Position numbers and translations under genes: made by a program
The notes under the pieces: generated by a model
What the model saw: only the letters and a program-made list of their open reading frames with translations
The model's database searches: none
Told to the model about the DNA's origin: nothing
From: Clostridiales bacterium UBA7103
GTDB taxonomy: Bacteria > Bacillota > Clostridia > Oscillospirales > Oscillospiraceae
Length of the DNA stretch: 35,897 nt
Assembly (NCBI GenBank): GCA_002493305.1
Contig: DKYJ01000032.1
Coordinates: 80,862 to 116,758 of the forward strand
Reading direction: 5' to 3'
Part shown: in pieces, positions 23,601-29,775 of the stretch
How the letters are laid out: every line of letters begins with the position of its first letter
Numbering within the stretch: position 1 is the stretch's first letter

Positions 23601-24003
23601 ACAGAAGGAGCGGGACAAGAGCCTGCACCGCAGCGGCCTGATGCTGAATGATGAGGCGCTGATGGAGGCCTGGGCCGCCGGTAAGGACAAGCGCTATATC
23701 CCTGCGAGATTCTCCGCCGGGGGCAGCGTCTCACCGGATTCGGTGGCAAGCCTTGAGCGCATGGGCAGGCTCTCCCAACATATAAAAGACTGCCTTGGTC
23801 AGATGGCAAGGCAGATACACGGCGGCAGCATCGCCGCAGATCCGTTTTATGGCAGCCAAAAGGAGACAGCCTGCCTCAGATGCGACTATTACGAGGCCTG
23901 CTATTTCTCCGACGGAGAGAACGGCGAGCATTACCGCATTTTGCCAAAGCTGCAGGATAAACAGGTCTGGGAACTGCTTGAGGAGGTGAAGGACAATGGC
24001 TGA
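20674..24003 (+). CDS. addB: ATP-dependent nuclease subunit B (AddB)
   Basis: AddB partners with AddA to process double-strand breaks for RecA loading and to degrade foreign linear DNA. The 1109-residue protein starts with the Walker A motif GKARTGKT (7-14). The C-terminal RecB-type nuclease has VVDYKTG (about 907-913). The four Fe-S ligands fit Cys751 (FLSCRFSYF) and Cys1067/1070/1076 (ACLRCDYYEACYF, C-x2-C-x5-C), which staple the nuclease domain in AddB. The length is near the family's usual 1150. ATG at 20674 follows AAAGGGG; a TTG three bases earlier is an alternative start. Its end overlaps addA by 8 nt. Confidence 0.96.
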   Translation: MLRLLVGKARTGKTATMIKEIAAAVEEKQGGRIVIVPEQYSHEAERELCAACGDSMSLYAEVFSFTGLARRVMSVCGGGAAKYMDKGGRLLCMALAADRVRTELRVYGSSCRKAETQELLLSALDELKTACITPDMLLAAAEKIGGGLGDKLGDMALISEAYDAAVSNSAADPVDRLSAVAQSIYDAQLGAGKRIYVDGFIDFTRQEQLLLEALLLTGAELTVCMTVDSLDGINEVYELSRRACRKLIAAAKERGIEYRIETAAGRQTGALGYFADNMFNYGAAAFPGHAPIALRTAESIGAECEFAAARALELVREQGCRWRDIAVAVRGFEDYREALENAFRLYGVPLYTARRSEIMAKPLTALISGAYEIIQNGWEPDELISYMGTGLTGLNFDECDELSSYIFMWQLRSGAWLRESDWRQHPDGYGGDYDGQTEERLQRINTLRRRIAAPLIGLQRRSAQAQTAHEQAVALSRFLEELELPQRLTERAQELEESGREELSQEYRQLWGVIVTALEQSAAILGDMEMDGAEYSKLFMLSLSKYDVGTIPVSLDRVSAGDFDRMRRRSIKHLIVLGCSDERLPMTQENAGVFSDDERERLAGEGIELGAGSGELWREFSLIYNCLSLPSEGLDLCMSQTDGDGELLRPASVYNRAAEIFSLCPEPVDIDDCRLSAPAPAISLAANAFHGGSGAAAAAAEYFRREDTQRYSRLEAAAGMNRGRLSPATVEALYGAKPRMSASRIDKFLSCRFSYFCQYALKAKPYKPAAFTPPEIGTFIHYVMENTVRRVKELGGFKRVDDGTVEEICQSFIEKYIHEELFDFGEKSQRFVYLFKRICEDAKQIVADTAAELRRSDFEPLELELDFSKARDIAPMELGGEGGAISLTGIADRVDGWVHDGKLFLRVVDYKTGSKAFSLSDVWYGMGLQMLLYLFTLEENGAEHYGAREVVPAGVMYTPARKVIVSMDSEPSEEDVQKERDKSLHRSGLMLNDEALMEAWAAGKDKRYIPARFSAGGSVSPDSVASLERMGRLSQHIKDCLGQMARQIHGGSIAADPFYGSQKETACLRCDYYEACYFSDGENGEHYRILPKLQDKQVWELLEEVKDNG

Positions 24004-27000
24004 ATTCAGGGCTACTGAAGCCCAGCGCGCCGCCATCGAGACGCGAAACAGCGCGGTGCTGGTATCCGCCGGGGCGGGCAGCGGCAAGACACGGGTGCTG
24101 ACCCAGCGGCTCATGGGCTATGTATGCTCCGAGAGCGTGGATATTGACAGCTTCCTTGTCATCACCTTTACAAGAGCCGCCGCGGCGGAGCTTCGCAGCA
24201 GGATAAGCGAGGCGCTTTCGAAGGCGGCCGCCGCGGAGCCGGATAAGCGCCGGCTCCGCAGGCAGGTAAACCTCTGCCGCCGGGCGGAGATAGGCACTAT
24301 ACACGGCTTCTGCGCGGCACTGCTCAGGGAAAATTGCCATCTGCTGGGTCTGTCGCCGGATTTTAAGATAATTGACGACAGCCGCGCCGCCGCCATGCGA
24401 GCCTCCGCCCTTGAGCGGGTGCTGGAACGGCGGTATGAGAACATAGGCAAAGACCCCGGCTTTGCCCGGCTTGCCGATTCTGTTGGCGCGGGCCGGGACG
24501 ACAGAGTGCTTGAAGAGCTGACTCAGGAGTTATACGATAAAATGCAGAGCCACGCCCGGCCTGATCTCTGGGCACAGAGCGTGGTGGAGAAGCTGCGCGC
24601 CCCCGCCGACGATGCGGGCAACACTCCCTGGGGCAGGGAGCTGCTCAACGGCGCTCTTGAGAGCGCGGAATATTGGGCGGCGGAGTTTGACCGGCTTATG
24701 GAGCAGATGCGCCCGGACGGGAAGCTCACCGACGCCTATATGGACAGCTTCAGCCGGACGGCGGAGCAGCTGAGGGAGCTGTGCCGCTGCCTGCGCATTG
24801 GCTGGGACAAGACCCGGGAAGTCCTGCCGATAGAGTTTCCTCGGCTCGGCACCCTGAGAAAGCCGGAGGATCCGGAGCTTGCCCAGCGACTGAAAGACCG
24901 CCGGGAGGAATGTAAAAAGGACATAAAAAAGCTGGAAAAAAGCTTCATATCCAGCTCTGCAAAGCAGCTTGAGGACATGGCCGGGACTGAGCCCGCCATG
25001 GAGGCCCTTTTGGGGCTGACGCTGGAGTTTGAAGCAGAGTACACAAAGGCCAAGCGCCGCAATGCCCTTGTGGACTATGCCGACCTTGAGCATCTCAGCG
25101 CACGCCTGCTCACCGATGAGCAGGGCGCGCCCACGGAGCTTGCCCGGCAGGTCTCCCAGCGCTATACCGAGATAATGGTAGACGAGTATCAGGATGTCAG
25201 CCGCGTACAGGAGCTTATTTTCACTGCCATATCCGACGGCGGCAGGAAGCTTTTCATGGTGGGCGATGTGAAGCAGTCCATCTACCGTTTCCGGCTGGCA
25301 GACCCTCTGATATTCACCGAAAAATACGAAAATTACGCCGATCACCGCCGCGCTTCCCCCGGAGAACCGAGAAAGATCCTGCTTCAGGAGAACTTTCGCT
25401 CCCGCCGGGAGATCCTTGACGGTGCAAACGCCGTGTTCTCCCTGTGTATGTCCAGGACTCTGGGCGATATCGACTATGGCGAGGACGAGAAGCTGCGCTG
25501 TGGGGCGGATTATGAGGGCAGCGGCCCTGTACCGGAGCTTCTCATAACCACTGCCGTGAAGGGGGACGACAGCCCGGATTCTGCCACTGTGGAGGCCGCC
25601 TTGACCGCGAGAAAGATACGGGAGCTGGTGGGCTCCGGCGTGCTTATCACGGACGGTGGGAGGCAGCGTCCCGTGGAGTATGGCGATATTGCCATTTTGA
25701 TGCGCTCCAAAACCAACGCCGCCGTTTTCCGCCGGGAGCTGACCATGGCGGGGATACCGGTAGAGGCTGGACAGAGCGGCGGCTTTTACACTGCGGCGGA
25801 GACTTCTGCGCTGATGTCCATGCTGGCGGTGATAGATAATCCTCATCAGGATATCCCGCTTATCGCGGTTCTGCGCTCCCCGGCCTTTAATTTCAGCCCC
25901 GACGAGCTGGGCGCCATTCGCACAGCCGATAAAAAATCAGACCTCTACACAGCCCTGTGCAAACGCGCGGAGGAGGACGAGCGCTGCCGCCGGTTTTTGG
26001 CGACGCTCAATGAACTGCGCGAGCTGGCCCCGGATACACCGGTGAGCAGGCTTATATGGCAGGTCACGGATCAGCTTGATCTGCTGGCCCTGTGCAGCGC
26101 TATGAGCGACGGGCCCATGCGCCGGGCAAGGCTGATGTATCTGTGCCAGCTTGCGGGCAGCTTTGAGAGCGAGGGCTATAAGGGATTGCACAGCTTTATC
26201 TTGTGGTTCAGGCGCATGGCCGAAAAGGGAGATGAGCCGAACCTCAGTTCCGGCACTGGCTCCGGCGTCAGTATAATGACCATTCACAAGTCGAAGGGGC
26301 TTGAGTTCCCCGTAGTGTTCCTGTGCGACTATTCCCGCCGCTTTAATAACCGCGATACGATGAAGGCCGTACTTGTCCACCCGGAGCTGGGCTGCGGCTC
26401 AAAGGTGACGGATACCCGCCTTGGGGTCAAGTACCCCAGCCTTGCCTACAATGCCATAAAGCAGCGGCTGACCCGGGAGATGTATTCCGAGGAGCTGCGC
26501 GTGATGTATGTGGCTTTGACGAGGGCCAGGGAGCGGCTGTATGTGACCGCTGCCCTGAATGATCCGGAGAAAAAGCTCTCGGAGCTGTCCTCCCGCCTGT
26601 CCCTGCCCATGCCGGCAAAGCTGCTGTCCAATGTGTCCACGCCCTTTGACTGGCTTATCTATGCCCATCTTGCAAGCCCGGACAAGCTGGGATGCAGTAT
26701 TGTTCCTACCGCCGGACAGGAGGGGAGCGAGGAGAAAACGCTCGTTACCGCCCCGGCGGATCCGGCTGTGGAGGCCGAGCTTGCGCGCCGGTTGAGCTTT
26801 GTTTACCCCCACAGCCATGCGGAGAGCCTGCCCTCCAAGATAACGGCTACGGAGCTCAAAGGCGCCGCGGAAGAGGACAATGAAGCCGTGAGCATTGCAC
26901 CCAGGGAGCGCCGCCCCTTCGCCCTGCCGGACTTTGCCCGCCGGGACAAGAAGCCCAGCGGCGCAGAGCGGGGCACCGCCACACACCTTGTTTTGCAATA

Positions 27001-27472
27001 CATGGATTTTTCCCGCGCCGCAGACGTTGAGGGCGTTGAGCAGGAGATCGAGCGCCTGCGCTCTCAGCGCTTTATCAGCGACAGGGACGCTTCCGCCGTG
27101 GACGCGAAGGCGATAGCGGAGCTTTTCGCCTCGCCGCTGGGCGAGCGCCTCTTGAGCGCAAAAGAGCTGCACCGGGAGTTTAAATTCTCGCTGCTGTGCC
27201 CGGCGGAGGAGCTGTACCCGGACGCTGCGGGGGAGAGCCTGCTGCTTCAGGGCGTGGTGGACTGCTACATGGCGGAGCCGGACGGCCTTGTGATAGTCGA
27301 TTACAAGACCGACTATGTGAAAACAGCACAGCAGCTTCGGGAGCGGGCGGCCTTTTACGCCGGACAGGTGTGGGCCTATGCCAAAGCGCTGGAGCGCATA
27401 GAAGGAAAAAGAGTCAAAGAGTGCGTGCTGTACTTTTTGTCAGCAGGCAAGGCAGTAAGTATAAAAATATAA
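23996..27472 (+). CDS. addA: ATP-dependent helicase/nuclease subunit A (AddA)
   Basis: The UvrD-type helicase and nuclease subunit of AddAB. The 1158-residue product has a Walker A motif SAGAGSGKTRVL (about 24-35), ITFTRAAAAELRSR (motif Ia), Walker B VDEYQDVSRVQ near 394-404, GDVKQSIYRFR (motif III), and MTIHKSKGLEFPVVF plus VMYVALTRARERLY (motifs V-VI). The C-terminal nuclease carries VDYKTDYV near 1101-1108. It is slightly shorter than B. subtilis AddA (about 1230). Translation is coupled to addB through an 8-nt overlap (ATGGCTGA). The stop codon lies inside the shared terminator stem. Confidence 0.97.
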   Translation: MAEFRATEAQRAAIETRNSAVLVSAGAGSGKTRVLTQRLMGYVCSESVDIDSFLVITFTRAAAAELRSRISEALSKAAAAEPDKRRLRRQVNLCRRAEIGTIHGFCAALLRENCHLLGLSPDFKIIDDSRAAAMRASALERVLERRYENIGKDPGFARLADSVGAGRDDRVLEELTQELYDKMQSHARPDLWAQSVVEKLRAPADDAGNTPWGRELLNGALESAEYWAAEFDRLMEQMRPDGKLTDAYMDSFSRTAEQLRELCRCLRIGWDKTREVLPIEFPRLGTLRKPEDPELAQRLKDRREECKKDIKKLEKSFISSSAKQLEDMAGTEPAMEALLGLTLEFEAEYTKAKRRNALVDYADLEHLSARLLTDEQGAPTELARQVSQRYTEIMVDEYQDVSRVQELIFTAISDGGRKLFMVGDVKQSIYRFRLADPLIFTEKYENYADHRRASPGEPRKILLQENFRSRREILDGANAVFSLCMSRTLGDIDYGEDEKLRCGADYEGSGPVPELLITTAVKGDDSPDSATVEAALTARKIRELVGSGVLITDGGRQRPVEYGDIAILMRSKTNAAVFRRELTMAGIPVEAGQSGGFYTAAETSALMSMLAVIDNPHQDIPLIAVLRSPAFNFSPDELGAIRTADKKSDLYTALCKRAEEDERCRRFLATLNELRELAPDTPVSRLIWQVTDQLDLLALCSAMSDGPMRRARLMYLCQLAGSFESEGYKGLHSFILWFRRMAEKGDEPNLSSGTGSGVSIMTIHKSKGLEFPVVFLCDYSRRFNNRDTMKAVLVHPELGCGSKVTDTRLGVKYPSLAYNAIKQRLTREMYSEELRVMYVALTRARERLYVTAALNDPEKKLSELSSRLSLPMPAKLLSNVSTPFDWLIYAHLASPDKLGCSIVPTAGQEGSEEKTLVTAPADPAVEAELARRLSFVYPHSHAESLPSKITATELKGAAEEDNEAVSIAPRERRPFALPDFARRDKKPSGAERGTATHLVLQYMDFSRAADVEGVEQEIERLRSQRFISDRDASAVDAKAIAELFASPLGERLLSAKELHREFKFSLLCPAEELYPDAAGESLLLQGVVDCYMAEPDGLVIVDYKTDYVKTAQQLRERAAFYAGQVWAYAKALERIEGKRVKECVLYFLSAGKAVSIKI

Positions 27473-27509
27473 TGAATGCGGGCAGAGCCATACTCTGCCC
27501 GCATTCATT
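27471..27509. terminator. Bidirectional terminator between addA and the MFS gene
   Basis: A 17-bp perfect stem, 27471-27487 with 27493-27509, and a 5-nt loop. It is compact enough to overlap the addA stop codon (27470-27472) on one side and the convergent MFS stop (27508-27510) on the other. Confidence 0.85.
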
Positions 27510-28674
27510 AAAATATCGGAGCTTTTTTGTTCAGCCGCTCGTGCATTGCTGTCATCACAACCAGATAAGCCAGCAGATAGAAGGGCATGAGACTTATAGT
27601 GATATGATTCGCTATCAGCCCGAACAGGGGCGGCGCCAGACAGGAGCCTACATAGGCGCTGGCCATTTGCACGCCGATAAGCGCCTGAGATCTGTCCGCG
27701 CCGAAGTGCCCCGGCGTGGAATGGATAATGCAGGGGTAGATTGGCGCGCAGCCCAGCCCTATAAGGCTCAGACCTGCGAGGGAGAGCAGGTTTCCCGCAG
27801 GAAGGAGCAGGGCGGCAATACCTGCCGCGATGATGCCAAGACCAAGCCGGATCATCTGGCTGTCGCTGAGCTTTATGGTGATAAAACCGCTGATGGCGCG
27901 TCCGGCTGTGATGCCGATAAAAAACAGCCCGGCGTGGCTGGCCGCTGCATCCGCCGTCATGCCCTTATAGAGGTGGAGATAGCTGCCTGCCCAGAGTATG
28001 GCGGTTTGCTCCAGAGCACAATAGCAGAAGAAGCAGACCATGACCTCTTTTGCCCCGGGGATGGCAATGACCTGCCCTAAAGCCAGCGCCTCCCCGCCCT
28101 CGTTCACGCTCTGGGGCGAACTGTCGGCGGCTTTTTTCCACAGGGGCAGGCTTATGAACAAAAACGCTGTCAGCGCGATCTGGATAAAGCCTATGTATCG
28201 GTAGCCCGCGCCCCAGCCGCTGCCCGCGGTGAGTGCACCGCCCATGATATACGGCCCAACGCTTGCTCCAAGGCCCCACATGCAGTGCAGCCAGCTCATG
28301 TGCCTGCTCTTATAGTGCAGAGCCACATAATTGTTCAGCGCCGCGTCCACGCTTCCCGCGCCGAGGCCGTAGGGGATGGCCCAGAGGCAGAGGAGCCGGA
28401 AGGAGCCCGTCACCGAAAAGCCCAACAGTGCAGCCGCCGTCATGGCGACGCTTATGGCCGTGACTTTGCCCGCACCCAATTTGCGGGTCAGCCTGTCGCT
28501 TTGCAGGCTGGAAACGATAGTCCCCGCGGCGATTATCATTGATACGATCCCCGCGTAGGACACCGGCACATTGAACTGCGGGTACATGGAGGGCCATGCC
28601 GCGCCCAGCAGAGAATCCGGCAGACCAAGGCTGATAAAAGCAAGATATATAATTGCCAGAAGCAGGTTTATCAT
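27508..28674 (-). CDS. MFS transporter
   Basis: A 388-residue, 12-span major facilitator. The N-terminus MINLLLAIIYLAFISLGLPD continues into SLLGAAWP, a pattern of MFS proteins related to sugar permeases (fucose permease/YbjJ-like groups). The loop between spans 2 and 3 reads SDRLTRKLGAGKV, the family's GxLaDrxGrr-type motif. The frame opens at a TTG (28686), but ATG at 28674 has TGAGG six bases before it. The substrate cannot be determined. It follows the SnoaL-like gene on the same strand behind a hairpin, so the two may be functionally linked, but this is weak. Confidence 0.88.
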   Translation of the reverse strand: MINLLLAIIYLAFISLGLPDSLLGAAWPSMYPQFNVPVSYAGIVSMIIAAGTIVSSLQSDRLTRKLGAGKVTAISVAMTAAALLGFSVTGSFRLLCLWAIPYGLGAGSVDAALNNYVALHYKSRHMSWLHCMWGLGASVGPYIMGGALTAGSGWGAGYRYIGFIQIALTAFLFISLPLWKKAADSSPQSVNEGGEALALGQVIAIPGAKEVMVCFFCYCALEQTAILWAGSYLHLYKGMTADAAASHAGLFFIGITAGRAISGFITIKLSDSQMIRLGLGIIAAGIAALLLPAGNLLSLAGLSLIGLGCAPIYPCIIHSTPGHFGADRSQALIGVQMASAYVGSCLAPPLFGLIANHITISLMPFYLLAYLVVMTAMHERLNKKAPIF

Positions 28675-28695
28675 TGCATACCTCAAGCGAAAAGA

Positions 28696-28718
28696 CGCCC
28701 CCTGCGTGGCAGGGGGCG
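28696..28718 (-). terminator. Terminator after the SnoaL-like gene
   Basis: A 10-bp GC-rich stem, CGCCCCCTGC (28696-28705) with GCAGGGGGCG (28709-28718), and a 3-nt loop. On the minus strand TCTTTTCG follows. It lies between the SnoaL-like gene and the MFS gene. Confidence 0.75.
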
Positions 28719-28737
28719 CAGATTTGGAGGGGTGAGC

Positions 28738-29247
28738 TTATATCTCAGCAAAGAAACGGTCGGAGGGATCTTCAGTCTTGTCTCTGCCGTTATTGTAGTC
28801 ATCGGTGTACTGAGGGGCGGGGACGATGAAGGTGTTGTCACCGGCAACTATGCGCTCAACGATGACCCACTTGCCGTCCTGCTTTTCCCATTTGTCGATA
28901 TCGCGGCAGCGGGCTTCCACGGTGAAGGTGGCCTTGCCGGCCTTGTTTTTGTACTTGCAGGCGGCGTACATATAAGTTTCGCTGGCGGCCCTGGTGCCGT
29001 CCTCGTTGAACTTTATCAGGATATTGGTCATCATGTGATGGGTGGCAACCATCTTCCGGTGCATGTTGAGCATCATGTCGATAAAGCCCTTGCCGGTGCC
29101 CTTATAGGTGGGGCCGTAGTCAACCTTAGCGTCCTCGGCAAAAACGGAATATCCCAGGTCGTTGTCTATTCTGTCAAGCGCACGGCAGTAGGTGTAGATC
29201 TGGTCGCGGATAGCTTCCTTCTCGATCAATTTTTCAAGCTCTGTCAT
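28738..29247 (-). CDS. SnoaL-like (NTF2 fold) protein
   Basis: A 169-residue small cytoplasmic protein of the SnoaL_4/NTF2-like class, with the typical opening LEKLIEKEAIRDQIYTYCRALD, seen as segments around residues 4-25, then VFAEDAKVDYGP, a THHMMTNI block (69-76) and DKWEKQDGKWVIVERI near 118-132. Family members are small dehydratases, isomerases or binding proteins. The Tyr20/Asp25 pair and His70/His71 occupy positions like the catalytic Tyr-Asp-His of the bile-acid 7-dehydratase BaiE, but I cannot find a clear second aspartate, so no reaction is assigned. It has its own promoter and terminator. Divergent from rpmE. Confidence 0.8.
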   Translation of the reverse strand: MTELEKLIEKEAIRDQIYTYCRALDRIDNDLGYSVFAEDAKVDYGPTYKGTGKGFIDMMLNMHRKMVATHHMMTNILIKFNEDGTRAASETYMYAACKYKNKAGKATFTVEARCRDIDKWEKQDGKWVIVERIVAGDNTFIVPAPQYTDDYNNGRDKTEDPSDRFFAEI

Positions 29248-29279
29248 GACAAAGCCTCCTTGTAATTTGTTATAATATC

Positions 29280-29308
29280 TTTATATCACGGCGGGGGCCG
29301 CGCGTCAA
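29280..29308 (-). promoter_or_regulatory. Promoter of the SnoaL-like gene
   Basis: Read on the minus strand: -35 TTGACG (29308-29303), a 17-nt spacer and -10 TATAAA (29285-29280), about 30 nt before the start codon. A near-consensus match that suggests high expression. AGGAGG precedes the ATG. Confidence 0.8.
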
Positions 29309-29368
29309 TAAAAATCCGGCAGGGCAGAATATTTCCCCTTTTTTGGGGCAAAATTGAGGGAAAAGCAC

Positions 29369-29397
29369 TTGCAATAATAAAAAGCCTGTGATAGAAT
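29369..29397 (+). promoter_or_regulatory. rpmE promoter
   Basis: -35 TTGCAA (29369-29374), a 17-nt spacer and -10 TAGAAT (29392-29397), with TGTGA just before the -10. It implies a leader of about 60 nt before rpmE. Confidence 0.75.
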
Positions 29398-29406
29398 ACA
29401 ACTTGC

Positions 29407-29440
29407 GTCTTGTAACTATGCCCTTTGGCACAATCAAGAC
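29407..29440 (+). promoter_or_regulatory. Structured rpmE leader, possible L31 autoregulatory element
   Basis: Within the rpmE 5' untranslated RNA, GTCTTG (29407-29412) can pair with CAAGAC (29435-29440), enclosing a second hairpin TGCC (29419-29422) with GGCA (29427-29430) and loop CTTT. L31 leaders are a known ribosomal-protein leader type in Firmicutes. Membership here has not been tested against a model. Confidence 0.5.
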
Positions 29441-29464
29441 AGCATATGATGAGGAGACATACCA

Positions 29465-29665
29465 ATGAAGGAAGGAATCCATCCCAATTATCAGCAGACC
29501 ACTATCAGATGCGCCTGCGGTGCCGTCATCGAGACCGGCTCCACCAAGCAGAACATCACCGTTGAGATCTGCTCCAAGTGCCACCCCTTCTACACCGGCA
29601 AGCAGAAGCTGGTCGATACCAGCGGCCGTGTTGATAAGTTCAACAGGAAGTACGGCATTAAGTAA
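29465..29665 (+). CDS. rpmE: 50S ribosomal protein L31 (zinc-binding type)
   Basis: A 66-residue protein beginning MKEGIHPNYQQTTIRCACG, the hallmark of L31. Cys16 and Cys18 (CAC) and Cys36 and Cys39 (CSKC) form the zinc site, so this is the C+ form, not the zinc-independent paralogue made under zinc limitation. It ends KFNRKYGIK, as usual. GAGGAG precedes the start with normal spacing. It is monocistronic, with its own promoter, leader and terminator. Confidence 0.97.
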   Translation: MKEGIHPNYQQTTIRCACGAVIETGSTKQNITVEICSKCHPFYTGKQKLVDTSGRVDKFNRKYGIK

Positions 29666-29671
29666 TGATAG

Positions 29672-29706
29672 AAAAAAGAGCCAGGCAAAAAGCCCGGCTC
29701 TTTTTT
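29672..29706 (+). terminator. rpmE terminator
   Basis: AAAAAAGAGCC (29672-29682) pairs with GGCTCTTTTTT (29696-29706); an inner GGC/GCC pair extends the stem. The T6 run sits at the 3' side. A textbook intrinsic terminator 6 nt after the stop. Confidence 0.9.
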
Positions 29707-29728
29707 CATGCAGCAGCTGACTTCGCGC

Positions 29729-29774
29729 AAAACAAACCATGACCCGCCAGAAAGGGTGGGCCATGGCTTGTTTT
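29729..29774 (-). terminator. Terminator of the TIR-LRR operon
   Basis: An imperfect long stem, 29729-29741 with 29762-29774 (AAAACAA and CCATG arms, one mismatch), with an inner ACCC/GGGT pairing. On the minus strand the 3' arm ends GTTTTG. It directly follows the stop codon at 29776. Confidence 0.65.
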
Positions 29775-29775
29775 A

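Noticed and set aside
24530..25846. 438-codon minus-strand open frame inside addA
   Set aside because: It is antisense to conserved helicase motifs of addA and shows no family features.
20674..27472. addB-addA considered as a dedicated phage-defence island
   Set aside because: These are the standard Firmicutes recombination nuclease genes in their usual order, without added defence genes.
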